From JBCBGF01 sp038526915 (GTDB lineage Bacteria > Pseudomonadota > Alphaproteobacteria > Rhodobacterales > Rhodobacteraceae), in NCBI GenBank assembly GCA_038526915.1, contig JBCBGF010000013.1, positions 8,470 to 72,469 on the forward strand: DNA of 64,000 nucleotides, written 5' to 3'. The notes beneath the pieces were generated by a model, which worked only from the letters and a program-made list of their open reading frames with translations, was not told the DNA's origin and made no database searches. This document shows, one piece after another, positions 16,340-24,559 of this stretch; within the stretch, counting starts at the first letter, position 1, and each line of letters begins with the position of its first letter. Position numbers and translations under genes: made by a program.

Positions 16340-18031
16340 TCACGAATGCTCTTCCGCCGCCGTCGCCGCCAGCGCGCGGTTATAGGCCTTGAGCGCATCC
16401 ACCTGAAACAGCGCCCCCAGGATCTCCGGCGGATCGCCCTTCTCCCCGAACCGCACCACCGCCAGGAACCGCCTGTTGGTGCGGTCAAACATCGGCATCG
16501 CCGTCTCCAGCGTCGCGTTCGCATCGACATAATGACCTTCGGCAATCGCCTCCCAGATGTCGTCTGCCGGCACACAACGCGGATCCTCGGGCTTGCGCAT
16601 GACATTGGCCACGCGGAACATCGCCAGAAGATACGCCTGCGGTCCGGCGGCGAGGTGGATGTTCTTACGCTCGAGCTGGGTGAGGAAGAAGGACCGGTCC
16701 ACGAGTTTCGAGGCGAGCGCTGTGGAGGTCGACACTGCCACCATCACCGCCAGCCCGGTCTGCCAGTCCCCCGTCAGCTCGAACACGATCAGCGTGGTGG
16801 AGATCGGCGCGCCCAGAACTGCCGCTGATACAGCGCCCATGCCCGCGAGCGCATAGAGCGTCTCGGACCCCGACACCTCGGGCAGCACATTCGTGGCGAT
16901 GAGCCCAAAGGCGAGCCCCGTCAGCGCCCCCATCATCAGCGACGGAGAAAACACCCCGCCCCCCATCCGGCCCGCCACCGTGATCGCCACGGCAGCCGCT
17001 TTGATGACTGCGAAAACGATGGTTTCGTGCAAGATAAGATTGCCGGTCAGCGCGGCCGAGGTCGTCTCGTACCCCACGCCGATGATGTGGGGAAAGAAGA
17101 TCGCGATGCCGCCCAGAAGCGCGCCTGCCACGGCGGGCCTGAGGAAACGGGGCAAGCCGGTGCGGCGCTGCAGGACGGTTCCCATATCATCGGTCCAGAA
17201 GATTGCGCGCATGAACAGAACGGCGACGAGGCCGCACACGAGACCGAGGATCAGGAAGGCGGGGAGTTCGACGTAGAAGCCCAATTCGTTGACCGTCGGC
17301 AGGGCGAACTCGGTCACGTCGCCGAATTCCAACCGGTTGATCACCGTGCCCGCAGCGCTGGCGATCACGATAGGCGCGAAGGCGTGCATGGCGAAGTGGC
17401 GCAGCACCACCTCCATCGCAAAGAGCGCGCCTGCGATGGGGGCGTTGAATGATGCCGAGACAGCGGCGGCCACGGCGCAGCCCAAGAGATCCCGCGCGGT
17501 GATCCCGCTCGCATCAATGCGGTTTGAGACCCATGTGGCGATCACGCCCGCGATATGAACCACCGGCCCTTCCCGGCCCGTCGAGCCGCCGGACGACAGG
17601 GTGATGAGCGAGGCGGCCGCTGAGGCAATCCCCGCCTTCGTCTCCACACGCCCGTCGCGCAGGGCCGCGCCTTCGATCACATCGGCGACCGAGCGTACGC
17701 GGCCATCATCGGTGAACCGGTTCAGGATCAGCCCCACGATCAGACCGCCGATGATCGGGATAATCAGGATGTGATACCACTCCAGCGTTTCCGCGAAGGT
17801 GTGGATCATCTTAATGTCTTCGGCGCCATAGAGTGTGGCCTGCAGCCACTCGATCCCCTTGCGGAAGCCGAGGGCTGCAAACCCCGCCGCCGTCCCGATG
17901 AGCAGCGCGATGAACCAGAACTGCAGCTGCCCCGGCCCCTCGTCGCGCAGGGTTTCCCAGCCATTGCGGCACATGCCGGCAATCTCGGATAGCTGTCCCC
18001 TGATCTGGCCTGGGCGTGAGCCTTGGTCCAT
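16340..18031 (-). CDS. ClC family chloride transporter/channel with C-terminal CBS-like region
   Basis: 563 residues from ATG 18031 (preceded by GCGGGA); ATG 18082 would add 17 residues but has no ribosome-binding site. Ten or more hydrophobic segments and SSGGSTGREGPVVH, with the external gating Glu at E154, identify the ClC fold. The NAPIAGALFAMEVVLRHF helix aligns E207 with E202 of E. coli ClC and V208 with the internal proton Glu E203. The canonical GSGIP motif is not seen in the expected place. The last 110 residues look like a CBS-type regulatory domain. It moves anions across the inner membrane; exchange or channel mode is open. Confidence 0.9.
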   Translation of the reverse strand: MDQGSRPGQIRGQLSEIAGMCRNGWETLRDEGPGQLQFWFIALLIGTAAGFAALGFRKGIEWLQATLYGAEDIKMIHTFAETLEWYHILIIPIIGGLIVGLILNRFTDDGRVRSVADVIEGAALRDGRVETKAGIASAAASLITLSSGGSTGREGPVVHIAGVIATWVSNRIDASGITARDLLGCAVAAAVSASFNAPIAGALFAMEVVLRHFAMHAFAPIVIASAAGTVINRLEFGDVTEFALPTVNELGFYVELPAFLILGLVCGLVAVLFMRAIFWTDDMGTVLQRRTGLPRFLRPAVAGALLGGIAIFFPHIIGVGYETTSAALTGNLILHETIVFAVIKAAAVAITVAGRMGGGVFSPSLMMGALTGLAFGLIATNVLPEVSGSETLYALAGMGAVSAAVLGAPISTTLIVFELTGDWQTGLAVMVAVSTSTALASKLVDRSFFLTQLERKNIHLAAGPQAYLLAMFRVANVMRKPEDPRCVPADDIWEAIAEGHYVDANATLETAMPMFDRTNRRFLAVVRFGEKGDPPEILGALFQVDALKAYNRALAATAAEEHS

Positions 18032-18123
18032 GGTGTCCCGCTTGCCGGGCGGCGTCTCGTCCCTTCCCCCGGCTGCCGGCATCGCCTAGGGTCGCGCCCG
18101 GACCGCAGCCGGGGAGGAACGTG

Positions 18124-19497
18124 GTGACCGTCCAGACCGCAATGCCCGAGTTATCCACAGTGTTAGGCGAACGCTTGAGTGTGTCCAAGGCCGATCTCGC
18201 CGCACATGGCGCGTCTGAGACCTATTTCGCCCCTGCCCCGCCCGATGCGGTGGCCTATCCCGAGACGACGGAAGAGGTGGCAGAGATCGTGCGGATCTGT
18301 GCGGTGCATGGCGTCCCTGTGATTCCCTGGGGCACGGGGACGTCGCTGGAGGGGCATGCTTTGGCCCTGTCGGGTGGCGTGACGGTGGATTTCAGCCGGA
18401 TGAACAAGGTGCTGAAGGTCAATGCCGAGGATATGGATGTGGTGGTCCAGCCGGGGGTCACGCGCGAGGCGTTGAACGAGGAGTTGCGGGCGACGGGCTT
18501 GTTCTTCCCGATTGATCCAGGCGCGAATGCAGCGCTTGGCGGGATGGTGGCCACGCGGGCGAGCGGGACGACGGCGGTGCGGTACGGCACGATGCGCGAC
18601 AATGTTCTGGGGCTGCAGGTTGTGCTGGCCGATGGGCGGGTGATCCGGACGGGGACGCGGGCGCGGAAATCCTCGGCGGGCTATGATCTGACGGCGCTGT
18701 TTGTGGGCTCCGAAGGGACGCTGGGGCTGATGACGGAACTGACGCTGCGGCTTCACGGCCAGCCCGAGGCGATCTCGGCGGCGGTCTGTGCCTTCGACAG
18801 TGTGTCGGATGCGGTAAACACAGTGATCGCGACGATCCAGATGGGGATCGGGGTGGCGCGGATTGAGCTGCTCGATGCCGCGACGGCGCGGAGCTTCAAT
18901 GCCTATGCGGGGGCGGAGTTTCCCGAGAAGCCGCATCTGATGCTGGAGTTTCATGGCTCGGAAGCGGGCGTTGCCGAGGATGCGCAGCGGTTCGGCGAGG
19001 TGGCCGAGGAGTTCGGGGCGAGCGGTTTTCAGCGGGCGGAAAAGCCCGAGGACCGCAACCGTTTGTGGAAGATGCGCCACGATGCGACCTATGCGATCAA
19101 GGCGCTGCGACCCGGGGCGGATCTTCTGGTGACCGACATCTGCGTCCCGATCTCGGAACTGGCCCGCGCGGTGGATGAGACGGCAGCGGATATCGCGCGG
19201 GCGTCGTTTCCTGGACCGATCCTGGGCCATGTGGGCGACGGGAACTTCCATGCGCTGCTTTTGGTCGATCCCGCCCGGCCGGAGGAGTTGGACGAAGCCA
19301 AGCAGATCTCGGACCGGATGGTCGAGCGCTCCCTGCGCCTGGGCGGCACGGCCACGGGCGAGCATGGCGTGGGCATCGGCAAGCTCGGCTTCATGGAGCG
19401 CGAGCATGGGGACGGCTGGGCGATCATGGGCGATGTGAAGAAGGCGCTCGATCCGCAAAACATTCTCAATCCGGGGAAGGTCGTGCGGGTGAACTGA
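18124..19497 (+). CDS. FAD-binding oxidoreductase, GlcD / D-lactate dehydrogenase type
   Basis: 457 residues if GTG 18124 is used, placed six bases after GGAGG; GTG 18121 and ATG 18142 are alternatives. The FAD_binding_4 (PCMH) domain includes IPWGTGTSLEGHALA and DPGANAALGGMVATRASG. The FAD-oxidase C domain contains ILGHVGDGNFHALLL and ends GEHGVGIGKLGF...NPGKV. Such flavoproteins oxidise 2-hydroxy acids (glycolate, D-lactate, D-2-hydroxyglutarate) and pass electrons to quinone or cytochrome. Substrate is not set by sequence. It diverges from the ClC gene. Confidence 0.9.
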   Translation: MTVQTAMPELSTVLGERLSVSKADLAAHGASETYFAPAPPDAVAYPETTEEVAEIVRICAVHGVPVIPWGTGTSLEGHALALSGGVTVDFSRMNKVLKVNAEDMDVVVQPGVTREALNEELRATGLFFPIDPGANAALGGMVATRASGTTAVRYGTMRDNVLGLQVVLADGRVIRTGTRARKSSAGYDLTALFVGSEGTLGLMTELTLRLHGQPEAISAAVCAFDSVSDAVNTVIATIQMGIGVARIELLDAATARSFNAYAGAEFPEKPHLMLEFHGSEAGVAEDAQRFGEVAEEFGASGFQRAEKPEDRNRLWKMRHDATYAIKALRPGADLLVTDICVPISELARAVDETAADIARASFPGPILGHVGDGNFHALLLVDPARPEELDEAKQISDRMVERSLRLGGTATGEHGVGIGKLGFMEREHGDGWAIMGDVKKALDPQNILNPGKVVRVN

Positions 19498-19568
19498 GAG
19501 GCGTGGTCGCCGACCCTGCCTCGCGCTGTCCGGGGGTACTTCTCATGCAAAAAAGAGGCGGCTTCTTC

Positions 19569-19627
19569 GCTTTGTAAGTATCCCGGGGGTGAAGGCGCCA
19601 GCCTGAGGGGGCAGCGCCCCTGCCCCC
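19569..19627. repeat. Intergenic structured repeat, family B copy 2
   Basis: GCTTTG, then GTATCCCGGGGG, a four-bp stem AGGC-GCCA-GCCT (19593-19604), and a GGGGGCAGCGCCCC hairpin. It lies between the FAD oxidase gene and metG, both on the plus strand. It keeps the order of conserved parts of copy 1 while the middle stem has a different sequence. Confidence 0.75.
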
Positions 19628-19697
19628 GTCCGATCCGGGGGTGACGGCCAAGCTGCCTTCCGCTAAGACCTGCGGACCTCAGACATAGAGCATAGCC

Positions 19698-21419
19698 ATG
19701 GACCGCATCCTCATCACTTCCGCGATCCCCTATATCAACGGGATCAAGCATTTGGGCAATCTCGTGGGCTCGCAGCTGCCCGCTGACCTCTATGCCCGGT
19801 ACATGCGCGCGCGGGGCCATGAGGTGCTGTTTCTGTGTGGAACGGATGAGCATGGCACGCCGGCCGAACTCGCCGCCGCCAAGGCGGGGAAGCCGGTGGC
19901 GGAGTATTGCGCCGAGATGTGGCAGGTTCAGAAGGATCTCTCAGACGGGTTTGGGCTGTCGTTTGACAAGTTCGGACGGTCTTCCAGCCCCCAGAACCAC
20001 GCGCTGACCCAGCATTTTGCCGGGCGGCTGGCCGAGGCCGGGTTGATCGAGGAAGTGTCTGAAAAGCAGGTCTATTCCAACGCGGATGGGCGGTTTTTGC
20101 CGGATCGCTATATCGAGGGGACCTGTCCCAATTGCGGGTATGAGCGCGCGCGGGGGGATCAGTGTGAGAACTGCACGATTCAGCTTGATCCCACGGACCT
20201 CATCAACCCACGTTCGGCGATTTCCGGTTCGACCGATCTGGAGGTGCGCGAGACGCGGCATCTCTATCTCAAGCAGCGGTCGCTCAGGGGGGAGTTGTCG
20301 GACTGGATCGATAGCAAGACCGATTGGCCGGTGCTGACCACGTCCATCGCGAAGAAATGGCTGAACGATGGGGACGGGTTGCAGGACCGCGGGATCACGC
20401 GGGATCTTGATTGGGGGGTGCCGGTGAGGAAGGGGTCCGAGCCCTGGCCGGGGATGGAGGACAAGGTCTTCTACGTCTGGTTCGATGCGCCGATCGAGTA
20501 CATCGCCTGTGCCAAGGAGTGGACGGATGCGACGGGCCGCCCGGACGCGAACTGGGAGCGGTGGTGGCGGACGGATAAGGGCGCGGATGACGTGCGCTAT
20601 GTCCAGTTTATGGGCAAGGACAACGTGCCGTTCCATACGCTGAGCTTTCCGGCGACGATCATCGGGTCGGGGGAACCCTGGAAGCTTGTCGATTACATCA
20701 AGTCGTTCAATTACCTGAACTATGATGGCGGTCAGTTTTCGACCTCGCAGGGGCGCGGCGTGTTCATGGATCAGGCGTTGGAGATCCTACCTGCGGATTA
20801 CTGGCGCTGGTGGTTGCTGAGCCATGCGCCGGAGAATTCGGACAGCGAGTTCACATGGGAGAACTTTCAGGCCTCGGTGAACAAGGATCTGGCAGACGTC
20901 TTGGGCAATTTCGTGAGCCGGGTGACGAAATTCTGCCGGTCGAAATTTGGCGAGGCGGTGCCGGAGGGTGGGTCTTACGGTCCGCAGGAAGAGGCATTGA
21001 TTGCAGCGCTGGAGGCCCGCGTGCGGCAGTACGAGGCGCATATGGAGGCGATCGAGGTGCGGAAAGCCGCTGCTGAGCTTCGGGCGATTTGGGTGCTGGG
21101 CAACGAGTATCTGCAGGAGGCCGCGCCCTGGGCGGCGTTCAAGGAAGACCCTGAGCGGGCGGCGGCAGTGGTGCGGCTGTCGCTGAACCTCATCCGGGTT
21201 TATGCAGTGTTGTCGGCGCCGTTTATCCCCGAGGCGGCGGCGCGGATGTTGGCGGCGATGAATACGCTGGATACCGGCTGGCCGGAGGATGTGGGGGCGG
21301 CGTTGGAGGCGTTGCCGGCGGGGCACGGGTTTACGGTGCCCGATGTGCTGTTTGCGAAGATCTCGGATGAGGAGCGTGAGGGCTGGGCTGAGCGGTTTGC
21401 GGGCGGACGGGCGGCTTAG
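19698..21419 (+). CDS. metG: Methionyl-tRNA synthetase
   Basis: 573 residues. Class I signature: the HIGH counterpart in YINGIKHLGNLVGSQLPAD, and a KMSKS counterpart in GQFSTSQGRGVFMD. The zinc knuckle is seen as CPNCGYERARGDQCENC. The anticodon-binding helical domain completes the protein, and there is no C-terminal EMAP-like dimer domain. It charges tRNA-Met in the cytosol. A 200-base gap with a family B repeat precedes it; a family A repeat follows. Confidence 0.97.
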   Translation: MDRILITSAIPYINGIKHLGNLVGSQLPADLYARYMRARGHEVLFLCGTDEHGTPAELAAAKAGKPVAEYCAEMWQVQKDLSDGFGLSFDKFGRSSSPQNHALTQHFAGRLAEAGLIEEVSEKQVYSNADGRFLPDRYIEGTCPNCGYERARGDQCENCTIQLDPTDLINPRSAISGSTDLEVRETRHLYLKQRSLRGELSDWIDSKTDWPVLTTSIAKKWLNDGDGLQDRGITRDLDWGVPVRKGSEPWPGMEDKVFYVWFDAPIEYIACAKEWTDATGRPDANWERWWRTDKGADDVRYVQFMGKDNVPFHTLSFPATIIGSGEPWKLVDYIKSFNYLNYDGGQFSTSQGRGVFMDQALEILPADYWRWWLLSHAPENSDSEFTWENFQASVNKDLADVLGNFVSRVTKFCRSKFGEAVPEGGSYGPQEEALIAALEARVRQYEAHMEAIEVRKAAAELRAIWVLGNEYLQEAAPWAAFKEDPERAAAVVRLSLNLIRVYAVLSAPFIPEAAARMLAAMNTLDTGWPEDVGAALEALPAGHGFTVPDVLFAKISDEEREGWAERFAGGRAA

Positions 21420-21447
21420 TGGTCTACCAAGACTAGTTGAAACCTTG

Positions 21448-21526
21448 CGCCCGGCCTCAGGCCGGGCAGCCCCCGACCGCCCCCATGGGCGGGGGCTATG
21501 CCCCCACCCGCGGTCGAGGCCTGCCC
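21448..21526. repeat. Intergenic structured repeat, family A copy 3
   Basis: A short hairpin, CCCGGCC-TCA-GGCCGGG, leads into the large inverted repeat with inner hairpin (GCGGGGGCTATGCCCCC). It lies between the convergent metG and acyl ligase genes, in the same orientation as copy 2. The short stem has changed A-T pairs to G-C pairs compared with copies 1 and 2. Confidence 0.78.
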
Positions 21527-21565
21527 TCACCAAGTAGTGCTGAGACTGTCGTCAAAAAAACGGGC

Positions 21566-22903
21566 TTAGCCCCGCTGCTGCTTGAACCGCGCCGTCGTCA
21601 ACGCTTCGGTCACCAGTTCGATCTTCTGAGGGATCTTGTAAGGCTCCAGCACCCCCGACAGCCCCTGCCGCAGCCCCACGCGCACCTGCGCCGGGGTGAT
21701 TGCGGGGTCGTGCATCTTGATCTTGGCACACACGCTCGCCCCCAGCATCGGGTGCGGTTTGCCGAAGACCGCCACGTCATCCACACCGTCCAGCGCACGG
21801 ATCGCGTTTTCGACCTCGGCGGGGAACACCTTCTGCCCGCCCACATTGATGATGTCACTCTCGCGGCCCTGGAACTGCACCAGGTTGCCGCGCACATCCA
21901 CACGGTCGCCGGTCTTGTACCAGCCATCCTCGGTGAAGGGCGATGGCGCGTTAAGATAGCCCAGCATCGCGGTTTTGGTTTTGACCTCCAAGAGGCCATC
22001 GCGGACGCGCCATGTCTCACCCACCGGGCCAAGGTCGATCCAGCGCGAGGCGTTGTTCTCAGACCGCGACTTGAGCGCGCCGATCTCAGAAGTGCCGTAT
22101 TTCTGGATCAGCTTCACCGTATCGGGCAGCGCGTCCCCCACCCGTTCGAGCAGGCTTTGAGGCATCATCTCGGCCCCGTAGGTCACGATCTTGAGGCTCG
22201 AGAGGTCATGGGTCTCCGCCGCGCCTGACAGCAGCATCATGTTGAGGAAGGACGGCGCGGTGGGCAGGACCTCGACATGGTGATCTTCGATCAGGGTGGT
22301 CACCGCCTCGGGGCTGCGATCGGCGGTGCAGACGATGGTCGAGGTGTTCGACAGGCAATAGAGCATCGTGTCGACACCGGCGATGTGATCGAAGAGCAGG
22401 AAGGCCAGCGTGCGCATGTCCTTGCCCGGTTCGTGGAACTTCGTCAGCAGGCGATCGACATCGTGGAGCGCCCCTTTCGACGTGCCCGAGGTGCCGGAGG
22501 AGAAGATGATGAGGCCCGGGTGATGGTCGGCCCGCAATTGGGAATAAAGCGCGCAGTCGGTGTGCCCTGGCACGGTTTGGATCACATCGTGATCGATGGA
22601 GACGGCGATTTCAGCCACATCGCCAAACTCCGCCGCTTTCTCTTCGCTCGTGGGGGCCACGGGTGTGACGATGGCCTCGCGCGACCAGAGCGCCATGAGC
22701 CAGGCGGCGGCATCGAGGCCGAAGTCGCCGTGCAATTGCACCGATGTGCCAAAGCCGATGCCTGCGGCGTCGAGCCGGGCCTGGCAGGCGACGATGGCGT
22801 TCAGCAGATCGCCATAGGTGGAGGTGCCGTCGGCTTCGATAAAGGCCGGTTTGTCGGCCGCTGAGCGGAACCGATCCAGCAGGAAGTCGATGGCCCCCGG
22901 CAT
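21566..22903 (-). CDS. Acyl/amino-acid-adenylating ligase (AMP-dependent synthetase family)
   Basis: 445 residues, shorter than typical acyl-CoA synthetases (500-550). The P-loop-like motif FSSGTSGTSKG is at residues 134-144; later motifs are QKYGTSEIG, DGWYKTGDRVD, QGRESDIINVGGQKVFP and a C-terminal PYKIPQKI...TARFKQQRG with a candidate catalytic Lys. It should activate a carboxylic acid as acyl-AMP. Because a carrier protein is encoded in the same operon, the acceptor may be that carrier rather than CoA; this is inference. It is the last gene of a four-gene minus-strand unit, three bases after the SDR gene. Confidence 0.85.
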   Translation of the reverse strand: MPGAIDFLLDRFRSAADKPAFIEADGTSTYGDLLNAIVACQARLDAAGIGFGTSVQLHGDFGLDAAAWLMALWSREAIVTPVAPTSEEKAAEFGDVAEIAVSIDHDVIQTVPGHTDCALYSQLRADHHPGLIIFSSGTSGTSKGALHDVDRLLTKFHEPGKDMRTLAFLLFDHIAGVDTMLYCLSNTSTIVCTADRSPEAVTTLIEDHHVEVLPTAPSFLNMMLLSGAAETHDLSSLKIVTYGAEMMPQSLLERVGDALPDTVKLIQKYGTSEIGALKSRSENNASRWIDLGPVGETWRVRDGLLEVKTKTAMLGYLNAPSPFTEDGWYKTGDRVDVRGNLVQFQGRESDIINVGGQKVFPAEVENAIRALDGVDDVAVFGKPHPMLGASVCAKIKMHDPAITPAQVRVGLRQGLSGVLEPYKIPQKIELVTEALTTARFKQQRG

Positions 22904-22906
22904 CGC

Positions 22907-23608
22907 CTACACCCCGCCCAGGTAGATCGTCTGGCCTGTCACGAAATCGGACCGTTCGTCGAGGAAGAAGTCGCAGACGTTCAGCACATCTTCCATCGTG
23001 CCATAGCGGTTGATGGCCTGGCGCGCGATCAGGGCAGTCATTTTTTCTTCCGGTACTGCGCCGACCAGATCGGTGGGCACGGGCGTGGGGCCGACCGCGT
23101 TTACGGTGATCCCCATCTCGGCCACTTCGCGGGCCAGCACTTCGGTCAGCGACACAACCGCGGCCTTGGAGGCGGCATAGACGGCCTCCCCTTCCAGCTT
23201 CAGCGGCGTGGCGACGGTGGCGAAGTTGACGATGCGCCCGAACTTCTTGCGGCCCATGAGCTTGGCGGCCTCGCGGCAGAACAGGAAGGTGCCGAAGACG
23301 TTGGTCTGGAAAACGCGTTCCATTGTGGAACCTGGCGTCAGCAGCGCGTGGTTCATCGAGGCGATGCCCGCGTTGTTGAGAAGCGCATCCAACCCGCCAT
23401 GGTCGCGGCGGACCTGCTGCATCATCTTGACCACCGCGCGTTCGTCGGAGACGTCGAGTTCAAAGTGGCTGTAGCTGCGGTGGTCAAGATCGCTCGCCCC
23501 GCGCGAACAGCCCACCACCGTCCAGCCGCGTTCGAGGAAGGTTTCGGCCAGGAACAGGCCGATGCCCTTGCGGGTGCCGGTGATGGCTATGGTCTTGGCG
23601 TCACTCAT
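22907..23608 (-). CDS. SDR family oxidoreductase (FabG-like)
   Basis: 233 residues. The Rossmann Gly-rich motif is TGTRKGIGLF (10-19), NNAG is at 78-81, and the catalytic Tyr144 and Lys148 are in YAASK. At the catalytic Ser position the sequence has Thr131 (IVNFATVAT). The C-terminal strand ends VTGQTIYLGGV, as in beta-ketoacyl-ACP reductases. It probably reduces a keto group on a substrate bound to the neighbouring carrier protein, or builds the acid to be activated. Its start overlaps the end of the carrier-protein gene by four bases. Confidence 0.85.
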   Translation of the reverse strand: MSDAKTIAITGTRKGIGLFLAETFLERGWTVVGCSRGASDLDHRSYSHFELDVSDERAVVKMMQQVRRDHGGLDALLNNAGIASMNHALLTPGSTMERVFQTNVFGTFLFCREAAKLMGRKKFGRIVNFATVATPLKLEGEAVYAASKAAVVSLTEVLAREVAEMGITVNAVGPTPVPTDLVGAVPEEKMTALIARQAINRYGTMEDVLNVCDFFLDERSDFVTGQTIYLGGV

Positions 23609-23919
23609 GCGGCGGCGTCGTTTTCGCCAGAGACTTCGACAGCGTATTCGGCGAGGGCGCGGAGCGACCGATAGGGGCTGCGCTTGCGCGACATCGCGGC
23701 CTCGGACGCCAGCACCATGTCTTCGCCGGTCCCATCGGCGACATGCGCTTCGACCGCCATGACGACGTTAACGAGCCCAATGGAGTCGAGCGGGCTGCCA
23801 TCGCCAAAGAGCACCGCGTCGAGATCGTCAGAGATCTGTTTGTCGGCCTCTAGGCTCATGTTCATTTCGGCAACCGCATTCTTCACCGCGGTCAGTGCCT
23901 GTTCCAGTTCAATTGCCAT
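23605..23919 (-). CDS. Acyl/peptidyl carrier protein
   Basis: 104 residues, acidic and helical. The phosphopantetheine attachment site is Ser46 in PLDSIGLVNVVMAVE, in the usual position after an acidic loop (FGDGSP). It is longer than fatty-acid ACP because of an extra Ser/Arg-containing stretch (EAAMSRKRSPYRS) before the last helix. Placed between an acyltransferase gene and SDR/ligase genes, it is probably a dedicated carrier for a special acyl group rather than the fatty-acid-synthesis ACP. Confidence 0.85.
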   Translation of the reverse strand: MAIELEQALTAVKNAVAEMNMSLEADKQISDDLDAVLFGDGSPLDSIGLVNVVMAVEAHVADGTGEDMVLASEAAMSRKRSPYRSLRALAEYAVEVSGENDAAA

Positions 23920-23950
23920 GGTCTGCCCCTTTCGTTCTATGTCGGTTTCG

Positions 23951-24559
23951 CTACTTGCCGTCCGCGGACTTGGTGTCGGTTTGCTTGGGCAACACGCGCG
24001 GGGGCGGCGTGAAGACCGTTCGGTCCGCGGGGATATCGGTCATCACCACGCAATTCGGCCCGATCGAGACGTTGTCACCGATTGTGACGTTGCCGACGAT
24101 GACGCAGCCCACGCCGAAGGACACGCCATTGCCGATCACGGGCCCTTGTTTATGCGTCCATTCCACGCCCGAGCCCAAAGTCACGCCCTGACGAAAGACG
24201 CAGTCATCCCCAATACGCGCCCATTTGTGGATCACTATACCGTGCTGGTGGCCGATCTGAATACGACGACCCATTTGGACGGTTCGCTCCAATTCGACGC
24301 CATAGACGTTACGGCAGAACACATAGCCAAGGGTGTAGAGTGGTTTCAGTATAAACCGCACCGGCCGACGGCAGGTTTGCGTGAATACACCGAAACGATG
24401 AACCCAGAGGGCCTGAAGCCCGGCATAGGTCCATTTGCGCTGATGCGTCTGGAAGTCTTCCTTTAGAAGCGGCCATAGACCCACTTCACGGATCAAATCC
24501 TCTTCGGATTTGTTGCCTTCTGCGATGCCGCTATACTCGGCCATACTCATACTGTTCAA
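23951..24559 (-). CDS. Left-handed beta-helix acyltransferase (CysE-like)
   Basis: 202 residues. An N-terminal helical part (LIREVGLWPLLKEDF...) resembles the serine acetyltransferase N-domain. It is followed by hexapeptide repeats (IGHQHGIVIH, ARIGDDCVFRQGVTLGSG, GPVIGNGVSFGVGCVIVGNV, VTIGDNVSIGPNCVV). A His in the GHQHGIVIH segment aligns with the catalytic His of CysE. It may be a serine O-acetyltransferase, but first position in an operon with a carrier protein, a reductase and a ligase suggests it transfers the carrier-bound acyl group to a sugar or amino acceptor. Confidence 0.8.
   Translation of the reverse strand: MNSMSMAEYSGIAEGNKSEEDLIREVGLWPLLKEDFQTHQRKWTYAGLQALWVHRFGVFTQTCRRPVRFILKPLYTLGYVFCRNVYGVELERTVQMGRRIQIGHQHGIVIHKWARIGDDCVFRQGVTLGSGVEWTHKQGPVIGNGVSFGVGCVIVGNVTIGDNVSIGPNCVVMTDIPADRTVFTPPPRVLPKQTDTKSADGK

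Noticed and set aside
18151..18159. Perfect DnaA box TTATCCACA
   Set aside because: It is inside the start of the FAD oxidase coding region, single and without AT-rich unwinding DNA or an initiator gene; likely chance.
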